Shown piece after piece: positions 33,655-41,257 of a DNA stretch of 64,000 nucleotides (position 1 is the stretch's first letter; each line of letters starts with the position of its first letter). This stretch comes from Palsa-892 sp035295845 (lineage in GTDB: Bacteria; Pseudomonadota; Alphaproteobacteria; Rhizobiales; Xanthobacteraceae), in the NCBI GenBank assembly GCA_035295845.1, contig DATGIF010000034.1, forward strand, positions 1 to 64,000. The letters are read 5' to 3'. Made by a program: the position numbers and the translations under genes. The notes under the pieces are model-generated. The model was not told the DNA's origin. It saw only the letters and a list, made by a program, of their open reading frames with translations, and did no database searches.

Positions 33655-34041
33655 TTATTCGGTGATGACGTCGACGACCTGGCTCGTCTCGGGATCCACA
33701 AGCACAAGCTGGTTATTGACGTAGATGTAGCGGTACCGCTTCAACACCGGCACGTCGACATAGACGTCCTCGGGAAAGGTCGAGAGCTCGACCGAGCCCG
33801 GAGGTATCGGCGCGCCGACCTCATAGCGCACGCCCGGCGCCGGCCGCACAACCACCGCAGGCGCCGTTTGGCGCTCACGCGTCACCGTACGGTAAATCGT
33901 GGTGCGCTGCTCGGGCGAAAGCCGATAGGGTCCGGTGGTTTCCTTGGTCACCGTCGTCGTGATGGTGCTCTGCGCCATCGCCACCGGCGAAACGGCCGCG
34001 AGTGCCGCAATCAAGGCGGAAGTGCGAATAAGCGAATTCAT
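33655..34041 (-). CDS. DUF1236 family exported protein
   Basis: GAGGGAACC precedes the ATG at 34041. The 128-residue protein has a signal peptide (ALIAALAAVSPVAMAQ-S), then LSPEQRTTIYRTVTRE, the start of the DUF1236 pattern, and VGAPIPPGSVELSTFPEDVY, its signature. It ends LVDPETSQVVDVITE. The family is periplasmic and widespread in Bradyrhizobiaceae, with unknown function; gene copies are often induced by stress. One domain is present here; many homologues have two. Confidence 0.9.
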   Translation of the reverse strand: MNSLIRTSALIAALAAVSPVAMAQSTITTTVTKETTGPYRLSPEQRTTIYRTVTRERQTAPAVVVRPAPGVRYEVGAPIPPGSVELSTFPEDVYVDVPVLKRYRYIYVNNQLVLVDPETSQVVDVITE

Positions 34042-34128
34042 GGTTCCCTCGCGCGTTGATGAGAAACTGCCTCTCAACGCAGGAAGGAAAAATTGGTTCC
34101 CGGCAACGGCGGAAAGCCTTGAAAAGCC

Positions 34129-34731
34129 TTAACCTTTGAATGTCGGCTGCCGCGGGTGAACCGCGTCGGCAAATTCCGGAAAGCTTTTCCAGGCCGGTTC
34201 CGGAAAATTGCCGCCGGCGCGGGGCGCATAGGCGGATTCCTCGACAAGTTTCATCGTCGGAATGTAGCGCGGGCAGTTGGGAAAGATCACGCGCGCCGTC
34301 ACCCGCACGATCAACTGCGCTCCGACCGTCTGCGCGAGCAAGGGATCATCGGAAGAAATGACGGCGCTGCCGTTGACGCGCAGCCGCCGCGGCTTTTCGA
34401 AGTCGAGGAAAAGCAGGCCGACTTCGGGATTGACCGCGATATTGCCAAGGCTCTTGAACATCCCGTTGCCGTCAAAATCGGGGAAGACCAGTTCGGAGGG
34501 ACCGGCTACGCGCACGAAGCCCGGCGCCCCGCCCTTGAACGAGCAGTCTGGACGGCCTTCGCTGTCCGCGGTCGCAAGAAAAAAGCAGCGCCCCTGTTCG
34601 ATGAACGCTTTGTCGCTCTCGGTGAATTGCGTGCGCGTGATTACCTGTTCCTCCCGGTCGGCGATCTTGCGGCTCTGGAATTGGTCCTGCAGCCGGCGAT
34701 TTCCTTCGTGATAAAGCTTGGAGCCCGTCAT
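34129..34731 (-). CDS. Pyridoxamine 5'-phosphate oxidase family (FMN-binding) protein
   Basis: AGAGGAAC before the ATG at 34731 sets a 200-residue product. The core runs FLATADSEGRPDCSFKGGAP, VFPDFDGNGMFKSLGNIAVN and EVGLLFLDFEKPRRLRVNGSA, the split-barrel flavin-binding fold of the PPOX/COG3576 type. In this family such proteins are FMN or heme oxidoreductases with broad roles, not true pyridoxine oxidases. It is cytosolic. It is divergent from the exported gene at 34880. Confidence 0.85.
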   Translation of the reverse strand: MTGSKLYHEGNRRLQDQFQSRKIADREEQVITRTQFTESDKAFIEQGRCFFLATADSEGRPDCSFKGGAPGFVRVAGPSELVFPDFDGNGMFKSLGNIAVNPEVGLLFLDFEKPRRLRVNGSAVISSDDPLLAQTVGAQLIVRVTARVIFPNCPRYIPTMKLVEESAYAPRAGGNFPEPAWKSFPEFADAVHPRQPTFKG

Positions 34732-34879
34732 GAAAGTTCCTCTTCTGGGATCGCAGGCAGATATGGATGTACCATTATACTCCTGGCGATCGGTTTGGAG
34801 CGCCCAGGAATAGGGCGGGAATAAATACGGCGATCGGCGGTTCGACGGATTGGGTAGAGGCACGTTCTGGAGGACATCG

Positions 34880-35503
34880 ATGAATCGCAAAATCAAATGG
34901 GGGCTTGTCGCCGTTGCGGCGCTCGCGCTTGCCGTTGCCATTATCGCCCTGACCGCGGCGGAGGAACAGATGGTGCGCGTGCGCGGCACCATCGATGCCG
35001 TTGACGGCCAGACGATCATGGTGACTGCACGGGACGGTGCCAAACTCACCATCAAGCTCGCCGACAATGTGGCGGTGGTCGGCGTCGTCAAGGCAACGAT
35101 GTCCGATATCAAGGCGGGGAGTTATGTCGGCGTTGCTGGCATGCCGCAGGAGGACGGCAGTCAGCGCGCGCTCGAAGTGCTGATCTTCCCCGACGCGATG
35201 CGCGGGCTCGCCGAAGGCTTCCGGCCATGGGATTTGCGGCCGAACAGCACCATGACCAACGCAACCGTTGCTGCACTCGTGGTCAAGGTCGATGGTTCAA
35301 CGATGACGCTGAAGTACAAGGACGGCGAAAAGACCATTCTCGTCCCGCCCGATGTACCGGTCGTGACCTATGTAACCGGCGAAAAAAGCGAATTGAAGCC
35401 GGGCGCCAAGATCTTCATCGCCGGCGCCCCCAGACAGTCGGACGGAAACTTGCTCGCGGCCCGTATCGGTGTCGGGCGCGACGGCCTTACGCCGCCGATG
35501 TGA
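34880..35503 (+). CDS. Exported protein with two DUF5666-like beta modules
   Basis: GGAGGAC seven bases upstream sets the ATG at 34880. The 207-residue product has a signal or anchor (WGLVAVAALALAVAIIALTA). Two similar beta modules follow: VRGTIDAVDGQTIMVTARDG...IKAGSYVGVAGM, and ALVVKVDGSTMTLKYKDGEK...LKPGAKIFIAGA. Each looks like the OB-like repeat of DUF5666 proteins. The protein should be periplasmic; function unknown. A terminator follows. Confidence 0.75.
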   Translation: MNRKIKWGLVAVAALALAVAIIALTAAEEQMVRVRGTIDAVDGQTIMVTARDGAKLTIKLADNVAVVGVVKATMSDIKAGSYVGVAGMPQEDGSQRALEVLIFPDAMRGLAEGFRPWDLRPNSTMTNATVAALVVKVDGSTMTLKYKDGEKTILVPPDVPVVTYVTGEKSELKPGAKIFIAGAPRQSDGNLLAARIGVGRDGLTPPM

Positions 35504-35515
35504 TCCGAAAAAATT

Positions 35516-35542
35516 GCGCGGCCCGCAAGGGTCGCGCTTTTT
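35516..35542 (+). terminator. Rho-independent terminator
   Basis: GCGCGGCCC at 35516-35524 pairs with GGGTCGCGC at 35529-35537 (one G-U pair) with a GCAA tetraloop, then TTTTTG. It ends the exported gene at 35503. Confidence 0.88.
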
Positions 35543-35565
35543 GTTCCGGTCACAGCAAACGGATT

Positions 35566-35727
35566 TCAGAACACCGCGAGATAACGCAAGAGCGAAAGAA
35601 TGCCGATGATGATGACGATAACTCGCACGATCTGCTTCGTGCGGCGATCGAGCGGAAGCATGTTGACGAGATAAAGCACGAGAACGATGACGAGAACGGT
35701 GATCAGGAGGCTGATGAGCGTCGACAT
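35566..35727 (-). CDS. Thivi_2564-type small membrane protein (53 aa)
   Basis: The product MSTLISLLITVLVIVLVLYL continues VNMLPLDRRTKQIVRVIVII and IGILSLLRYL. It has two hydrophobic helices around the conserved LPLD..R..QI.R motif, which I recognise as the Thivi_2564 family of tiny membrane proteins. GGAGGG stands nine bases before the ATG. Function unknown. It is convergent with the exported gene and its terminator. Confidence 0.82.
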   Translation of the reverse strand: MSTLISLLITVLVIVLVLYLVNMLPLDRRTKQIVRVIVIIIGILSLLRYLAVF

Positions 35728-36232
35728 GCGGGCTTCCCTCCGTTGCGGGTGAGCGCGTCACGCCGATACCCCCTGCGGCCCCGGCGCCCGTAACGCCGGG
35801 GCGAGGCCGGCGGCACGGAAAAGGGAGGTTGCTCGATCCGCCGGCATTACTCAAACGAAAAACGCCCGGGCTCCACGGGGTGCTGCCGCGAAGAATGGAG
35901 CCAGCAGCGGGGACGCCGGTATTTCGGTGCGAGTCGCCATGAAAGCGCGCTGATTTGGTAATGACGGCTATCGTTTCGCACGTTAACTGTCGCGCCGAGG
36001 CGATTGATCCATTCGAAGGCGTGAAGATAAATCCATGATTTTTCTGCAAAAATCGACACCCGCGCGAACCGTCGCGGCGCTGCGGTTTTTTTGCTCACGA
36101 ATATGACGCGGCTGCTTTCCCGGCTTGAATTTCCGCCGGTTCTGGTGCGGTATTGCCGCACGAAGAGCTCTGACCTGGGTGCATCCAGCGCCGCGGCCGA
36201 GCGACTTCCGATGCGCTATCAAGGAGGCCGCA
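35728..36232 (+). other. Intergenic stretch with hairpins, no gene seen
   Basis: No frame has a start site or a recognisable product. CCCCGGCG at 35779-35786 pairs with CGCCGGGG at 35794-35801. A run of seven T follows a weak hairpin near 36085. The stretch should carry promoters for the genes on both sides. Confidence 0.5.
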
Positions 36233-36637
36233 ATGAATAGCCGTTTGATTATTGGTTTGTGCTCCATAGCCGCGCTCGGCTTTGCCGTGACGTTTTCCGC
36301 GCCCGCTTCCGCCGAGCGGGCCAAGTCCTGTTCCACGCAGTGGCGGGACATGACCAAGGACCAGAAGGGAGACCAGAAGAAGAAGGATTGGGTCGCTAAT
36401 TGCGAGGCGAAAGCCGCCGCCGCCAAGGGCACTACGCCCGCGACGACCCCGACGACGACGCCCTCCACGGCGGGCGGCACCACGGGCAAGCCGGGACGGC
36501 TGGCGATGTACGCCCGCGAGCGCGCTTGCGGCAAGGAATGGCGCGAGGCGAAGGCGGCGGGCAAGATCGAGAAGGGTCAGACCTGGCCGAAATACTGGCA
36601 CGAGTGCGACCAGCGCATGAAGGCGCAGGGAATGTGA
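36233..36637 (+). CDS. Exported protein with PsiF-like repeats
   Basis: AAGGAGG precedes the ATG at 36233. The 134-residue protein has a signal peptide (LCSIAALGFAVTFSAPASA-E) and two short basic repeats, SCSTQWRDMTKDQKGDQKKK and ACGKEWREAKAAGKIEKGQ, each with one Cys pair partner (WVANCEAK, YWHECDQR). A Thr/Pro/Gly linker joins them. This resembles PsiF-type periplasmic repeats found widely in Hyphomicrobiales. Function unknown. Confidence 0.75.
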   Translation: MNSRLIIGLCSIAALGFAVTFSAPASAERAKSCSTQWRDMTKDQKGDQKKKDWVANCEAKAAAAKGTTPATTPTTTPSTAGGTTGKPGRLAMYARERACGKEWREAKAAGKIEKGQTWPKYWHECDQRMKAQGM

Positions 36638-36705
36638 TTTGCGCAGGCCGCGGCGGAGATAAGTCGCTCTGCCGCGGCTAAGCGGTTTCCCTGCTGATGT
36701 AACAA

Positions 36706-36733
36706 TGCGGCGGCAAACAGCCGCCGCATTTTT
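36706..36733. terminator. Bidirectional terminator
   Basis: TGCGGCGGC at 36706-36714 and GCCGCCGCA at 36720-36728 form a perfect stem with a 5-base loop, followed by TTTTT on the plus strand. It stands between the convergent genes ending at 36637 and 36733 and can serve both. Confidence 0.88.
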
Positions 36734-37080
36734 CATTTCTTCTGGATTGTCCCGTTCGGGCTCGCCTGATCGACCGCGTCCGGCAAATATTTCGCGAGAA
36801 TGTCGAGCGCCTGATCGACCGGCACGCCAAGCGAGCGCGCGATCTGCTGCAAATCCTTGTCGTTGATCGCGGCGCGCAGTTGCTCCTTGGTGACGGGGAC
36901 GTTCTTGCCGTCCGAGAGCCAGGACGCGACCTGCTTGTCGAGACCCGCCTGTTGCAGTTTGTTGACGACGCCCTGTAACCCGCCGCTATTGGCGAGCACT
37001 TGCGACAGGATCGTCGGCGCCTGCTTGCCGAGTTCGCCGGCAACGCCCTTCAGCACGCCGCCCCAATCAATATTGCTCAT
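36733..37080 (-). CDS. YidB family protein
   Basis: The 115-residue protein has the DUF937/YidB layout: GVAGELGKQAPTILSQVLAN, LVNKLQQAGLDKQVASWL with SDGKNVPVTKEQLRAAI, and the ending LGVPVDQALDILAKYLPDAV. It is soluble and helical. YidB proteins have no established function, although they are widely conserved. The ATG at 37080 (GGAGAATTGGCT upstream) is better than a TTG two codons before. Confidence 0.85.
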   Translation of the reverse strand: MSNIDWGGVLKGVAGELGKQAPTILSQVLANSGGLQGVVNKLQQAGLDKQVASWLSDGKNVPVTKEQLRAAINDKDLQQIARSLGVPVDQALDILAKYLPDAVDQASPNGTIQKK

Positions 37081-37165
37081 AGCCAATTCTCCATGACCGT
37101 TCGGGCCGGGAGTGTAGGCGAAGCGGCCCGCGAAACAAGGCGAAAATACATGTACGCATCAGGCG

Positions 37166-37555
37166 TTACGCCGCAGTCACATATTGCGCAATGCCGCGGC
37201 CGAACGACCAGTTTTCTTTCGCGACTTCGAGCAAATTGATGAAAATATCGTCGGGTTTCAGCCCCGGCTCCTTCTGCAGCCGCTCGACGATGCGTTTGAA
37301 GAGCGCCTGCTTCTGCGCGACCGAGCGCGTGTTGCTGACGGTGATCTGGATGATCACGAGATCGTCGCTGCGCGCAATTCCAAGATAGCTTGCGCTGAAG
37401 AAAAAATTATCCGCCTCATATTCATGCACGGTCACGAAACGGTCCTCTTCCGGCACGTCGAACGTCTCGCGGAGCGCAAGATAAATGTTCTCCGCGATCT
37501 TCTTGCGATAGGCGGCGGGCTTTCCCTTTCTCAGCGAGATTCGGACCAATGGCAT
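37166..37555 (-). CDS. Tautomerase superfamily protein
   Basis: GTGGAGG seven bases upstream fixes the ATG at 37555, so the mature enzyme would start with Pro1 (PLVRISLRKGKP), the catalytic base of the 4-oxalocrotonate tautomerase superfamily. The 129-residue length fits the fused Tautomerase_2 type, in which one chain holds two beta-alpha-beta units; the second is VIIQITVSNTRSVAQKQALF. Substrates are usually enols or halogenated acids. It lies 66 bases after the SDR gene on the same strand, so a short catabolic operon is possible. Confidence 0.85.
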   Translation of the reverse strand: MPLVRISLRKGKPAAYRKKIAENIYLALRETFDVPEEDRFVTVHEYEADNFFFSASYLGIARSDDLVIIQITVSNTRSVAQKQALFKRIVERLQKEPGLKPDDIFINLLEVAKENWSFGRGIAQYVTAA

Positions 37556-37621
37556 GCTTGCCTCCACGAGCAGACGGCCGGAGATCGGATGTAATAATGC
37601 CGGAGACCGCGGCAAGCAGGC

Positions 37622-38410
37622 TCAATAAAATCCCGGTGTCGCGCCACCGTCGACGGCAATGGCGCTGCCCTGGATGTGGCTGCCGCGCGGCGAGCACAGG
37701 AATAGCGCGAGCTCCGCGATGTCTTCGGGCTTGGCAATTCGCCGAATGCCCTGTTTCTCGATCACGCGGCTGATGGCTTCTTCCGGCGTGATGTTCGCGG
37801 TCTTGGCGCGGCGCTGCGCCTGCTCGAAGAAGCGCTCGGTTTCCGTCAACCCCGGATGGATGACATTGACGTTCACGCCGTCCTGCTTGCCGCGGTCGGC
37901 GAGGCCCTTGGAGAAGTTGGCAAGGGCTGCATTGACCGATCCGCCGATGAGGAAGTTCTGATCCGGCGTGCGCGCCGCCCCGCCGACGATGTTGACGACA
38001 TGGCCGCTCGCCGCCTTCAGCATCGGCCAGAACAGGCGGCAGAGGCGAACCGCTGCGAAGAACTTGAGCGCGTAGCCGTCGTGCCAGTCTTCGTCGATCA
38101 ATTCGAGAAAATTTCCCGCCTTTGTTGCGCCGGCGGAGTTCACCAGCACATCGCAACGGCCGAAGCGCGAGGCCACAAGATCGAACAGCGCTTCGCAGCT
38201 TTCGAGCTGCCTGAGGTCGCCGGCGCAGGTGACCGTCACCGGGCCGCCGGTCTTGGCGATGGCCTCAGCGGCATTGGCGAGATTTTTCTTCGACGAGGCG
38301 GCGATCACGGTTTCGGCGCCGGCGCCCGCGAAGCTTGCCGCGATCGCGCGCCCGATGCCGCGGCTGCCGCCGGTCACCACCACGATCTTGCTGCTGAACT
38401 CGCCCTGCAT
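37622..38410 (-). CDS. SDR-fold protein lacking the catalytic triad
   Basis: The 262-residue protein has the classical SDR cofactor site (VVTGGSRGIGRAIAASFAGA) and DVLVNSAGAT. At the active site it reads NIVGGAARTPDQNFLIGGSV then NAALANFSKGLA. Aligned with FabG-type enzymes (INIGS...Y-x3-K..LIGFSKSLA) the Ser, Tyr and Lys are replaced by Gly, Gly and Asn. The fold and the NVNVIHPG region are intact. It may bind cofactor without normal dehydrogenase chemistry, or use another mechanism. Confidence 0.85.
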   Translation of the reverse strand: MQGEFSSKIVVVTGGSRGIGRAIAASFAGAGAETVIAASSKKNLANAAEAIAKTGGPVTVTCAGDLRQLESCEALFDLVASRFGRCDVLVNSAGATKAGNFLELIDEDWHDGYALKFFAAVRLCRLFWPMLKAASGHVVNIVGGAARTPDQNFLIGGSVNAALANFSKGLADRGKQDGVNVNVIHPGLTETERFFEQAQRRAKTANITPEEAISRVIEKQGIRRIAKPEDIAELALFLCSPRGSHIQGSAIAVDGGATPGFY

Positions 38411-38443
38411 CGAAGCTCATCCGGCCGCGGTGACGGCGCCTTG

Positions 38444-39223
38444 TCAGTGCCGCGCGATACTGCGGACTTCGTTGAGAATAAAGTTGCCGATCCGCTTGCC
38501 GCGGTTGCGCAACACCTGCACCGGGCTCTTGTCAACGAAATAGGTGAGCAGGATCGAATCCCGCGTCTCCACCTCCGGCCCGACCGTGTCGACGGAGTGC
38601 CAGGTGTCTTTGTCGACCGCGAAGGCATAGCCGGTGTTTGGCGCGAACTTCATTTGCGAAGCGCGCGTGAAGGTCTTGTCCGGGTTGCGTGAGTGAAACA
38701 CGGTGCCGACGTGATCGATCGAATTGTCGCGGGGCAGGTAAAGCTGGATGGTCATGCCCTTCCAATGGGTGTCGGGATGGATCCCGATGCGATAGCCGGG
38801 CACGTCGCGGGTGAGAATCGGGATCGGATACATGCCGACCTTCTTGTAGTTCGCGCCGTAGCGCCGCTCGAGGCCGGGGGCGAGCCGCCGCATGAAAGCA
38901 TCGCGCACCTTGGCCGAGCAGAGAACCTTGCCGATCATGTTCCAAAGCTCGCGCTTCTCGCGCGGCAAATGGCGGATGTATTCGGGGAAGAGGTCGATTT
39001 TCACGCGGGTGCCGCCGCCATTCATGGTGCGCGTTGATTTCGTCCGCCCCGACATGCGCCGGTAGTCGCTCGCGACCGGCATTTCCTTCATCATCTTCTC
39101 ATAGATGTCCGGCGGGAAGATATTGGAGAGCTTCAGATGGAAGAACGGTTCCTTGCCGTTCGGCGCCTGATCGATCGCGGCTGCCACATGGTCAATTACG
39201 CGGTTGAGGTCACGATTATCCAT
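38444..39223 (-). CDS. 2OG-Fe(II) oxygenase superfamily protein
   Basis: From the ATG at 39223 the protein has 259 residues. GYRIGIHPDTHWKGMTIQLY supplies an HxD pair (His149, Asp151), DTWHSVD the distal His209, and ETRDSILLTYF the Arg221 that would bind 2-oxoglutarate. This is the complete facial triad set of the double-stranded beta-helix oxygenases. No signal peptide is visible. A related oxygenase lies at 46507. The upstream frame extends further but lacks a ribosome site. The substrate may be a saccharide or a protein side chain; this is not known. Confidence 0.8.
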   Translation of the reverse strand: MDNRDLNRVIDHVAAAIDQAPNGKEPFFHLKLSNIFPPDIYEKMMKEMPVASDYRRMSGRTKSTRTMNGGGTRVKIDLFPEYIRHLPREKRELWNMIGKVLCSAKVRDAFMRRLAPGLERRYGANYKKVGMYPIPILTRDVPGYRIGIHPDTHWKGMTIQLYLPRDNSIDHVGTVFHSRNPDKTFTRASQMKFAPNTGYAFAVDKDTWHSVDTVGPEVETRDSILLTYFVDKSPVQVLRNRGKRIGNFILNEVRSIARH

Positions 39224-39499
39224 GAGTGGGTACCCTGAACGGATGCATCTCGGCCCTTGGGAAGGGGAGACAACTAATCGAGGCGTCATCGCCGCGCAAG
39301 CCGGGAGGTAATTACTGCTTCCATTGCTGCTTCTTACCGCAGCGCCGCAAGAATTCCGTGCAAGCCGCCTATTCATCGACCCGGCGTTGCGCGCCGCCTT
39401 TGCGCTGTTACACTCGTCCTCAACTGGAGGAACCCAAGAACACTGTGCGGCCGTCGAGCGCGGTCATTCGCGCGCCGGCACGTGCGGGAAAGGATCGCC

Positions 39500-40594
39500 A
39501 TGGCGGACGAGCGCGCAGGGGGCGCGTCCGGCCCGCGCGGAGCGGGCTCGCGCAATCGACGCCGGCACCGGGCCCGTTTCGGGCGGTACGGCGTGCCGCT
39601 GCGTCATGCGGACGCGGCGAGCCGGTCGTTCTATGCGGCGCTCGATCTTGGCACCAACAATTGCCGTCTCCTGATCGCGCAGCCCACACGCGACGCCTTT
39701 CGCGTGGTTGACGCGTTCTCCCGCATCGTGCGGCTCGGCGAGGGACTCGGCCGCAGCCACCGGCTCGCGGACGCCGCTATGGATCGCGCGGTGAGCGCGC
39801 TTCGCGTTTGCGCGATGAAACTTGCCCATCGGGGAGAAGTGCGCGCGCGGCTGATCGCGACGGAAGCGGCGCGCGCCGCCGAGAACGGCGGCGAGTTTCT
39901 CGCGCGCGTGAAGCATGAAGCGGGGCTTGCGCTCGAAATCATCGACCGTGAGACGGAAGCGCGGCTTGCCGCCTATGGCTGCGCGCCGCTGCTCGATCCT
40001 GCCGCCGATGGCGCGATCCTCTTCGACATCGGCGGCGGCTCGTCGGAACTCGCTTTGCTTGGCCGCGCGCAGTCGGTCGATCGCGGACCGCCGATCGCGC
40101 CGATGCTTTCCTGGGTCTCGCTCTCCATGGGGGTGGTTTCGCTCGCCGAGCGCCATGGCGGCGAGGCGGTTTCGCGCGAGACGTTCGAAGCGATGGTGGC
40201 GGAAGCCGTGCCCTTGATCGAGGCATTCGCCGGCGAGGCCAAGGCCAACGGCGCGAAGAATTATCACCTTCTCGGCACCTCGGGCACCGTGACCACGATC
40301 GCGGGCGTCCATCTGGAACTGCCGCGCTACGATCGCCGCCGGGTCGACGGCGTATGGCTCTGTGCCAAGGACGTGAACGCGGTGGTCGAGCGGTTGCTCT
40401 CGACAAGCTATGCCGAGCGCGTTGCGCATCCCTGTATCGGCGCCGACCGCGCCGACCTTGTGCTCGCCGGCTGCGCCATCTTCGAGGCGATCCGTCGCGT
40501 GTTCCCCTGCGATCGCCTGCGCGTTGCCGACCGCGGCCTGCGCGAAGGCATGCTCGTCGAATTGATGCGCGCGGACGGCGTTTGGGCTAATTAG
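39500..40594 (+). CDS. Ppx/GppA family phosphatase
   Basis: The 364-residue protein has the two phosphate loops of the actin-like ASKHA fold: ALDLGTNNCRLLIAQPT and AILFDIGGGSSELALLG. Ppx/GppA enzymes hydrolyse polyphosphate or pppGpp in the cytosol. The first 45 residues are basic and low complexity, longer than usual. The product lacks the C-terminal HD domain of long exopolyphosphatases. AAGGA precedes the ATG at 39500. It ends six bases before rlmE, the usual alphaproteobacterial pair. Confidence 0.9.
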   Translation: MADERAGGASGPRGAGSRNRRRHRARFGRYGVPLRHADAASRSFYAALDLGTNNCRLLIAQPTRDAFRVVDAFSRIVRLGEGLGRSHRLADAAMDRAVSALRVCAMKLAHRGEVRARLIATEAARAAENGGEFLARVKHEAGLALEIIDRETEARLAAYGCAPLLDPAADGAILFDIGGGSSELALLGRAQSVDRGPPIAPMLSWVSLSMGVVSLAERHGGEAVSRETFEAMVAEAVPLIEAFAGEAKANGAKNYHLLGTSGTVTTIAGVHLELPRYDRRRVDGVWLCAKDVNAVVERLLSTSYAERVAHPCIGADRADLVLAGCAIFEAIRRVFPCDRLRVADRGLREGMLVELMRADGVWAN

Positions 40595-40600
40595 GACTCG

Positions 40601-41257
40601 ATGCCCGGAGACAGTCGGAAGAAAGTCAAGCTCAAGCAAGGACAGCGCACGCTCTCCTCGCGCCAGTGGCTGGAGCGCCAGCTCAACGACCCTTACGTCA
40701 AGCGCGCAAAGAGCGAAGGCTATCGTTCACGCGCGGCCTATAAGCTCGTCGAGATCGACGACAAGGCGAAGTTTTTGAAACGCGGCGCGCGCGTCGTCGA
40801 CCTCGGGGCCGCACCCGGCGGCTGGAGCCAGGTCGCGGCCGAACGGGTTGGCGCACAAGGCCGTGTGGTCGCGATCGACCTGTTGCAAATGGAGCCGCTT
40901 GCGGGTGTCGGGTTTTTGCAGCTCGATTTTCTCGACCCGCACGCGCCCGAAAAGCTCAAGGCAATGCTCGGCGGCCCGGCCGACGTCGTTCTCTGCGACA
41001 TGGCGGCGAACGCAACCGGCCACCGCCGCACCGATCATCTGAAGATCATGGCGCTCGTCGAGGCGGCGGCCGAATTCGCCCGCGAGGTGTTGGCACGCGG
41101 CGGGACATTTCTCGCCAAGGTCATCCAGGGCGGTACCGAGCATTCGCTGCTCGCCGAATTGAAGCGAGACTTCGCCGGCGTAAAGCACATCAAGCCGCCC
41201 GCGAGCCGCGCGGACTCCGCCGAGCTATACGTGCTCGCGACCGGATTTCGCGGCTGA
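40601..41257 (+). CDS. rlmE: 23S rRNA (uridine-2'-O-) methyltransferase RlmE (RrmJ/FtsJ)
   Basis: The 218-residue protein has YRSRAAYKLVEIDDK, motif I VVDLGAAPGGWSQVAAE and the K-D-K-E set of 2'-O-methyltransferases: Lys in AAYKL, Asp in CDMAANATG, Lys in FLAKV and Glu in SAELYV. RlmE methylates U2552 in the A-loop of 23S rRNA on the 50S particle. A Lys-rich head (KKVKLKQGQR) fits RNA contact. It follows Ppx/GppA by six bases in one operon and meets the convergent exporter gene with no space between their stops. Confidence 0.95.
   Translation: MPGDSRKKVKLKQGQRTLSSRQWLERQLNDPYVKRAKSEGYRSRAAYKLVEIDDKAKFLKRGARVVDLGAAPGGWSQVAAERVGAQGRVVAIDLLQMEPLAGVGFLQLDFLDPHAPEKLKAMLGGPADVVLCDMAANATGHRRTDHLKIMALVEAAAEFAREVLARGGTFLAKVIQGGTEHSLLAELKRDFAGVKHIKPPASRADSAELYVLATGFRG

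Noticed and set aside
39464..40639. 391-codon minus-strand frame opposite Ppx/GppA
   Set aside because: It mirrors a clearly recognisable gene in high-GC DNA and has Arg/His/Gly-rich composition without motifs.
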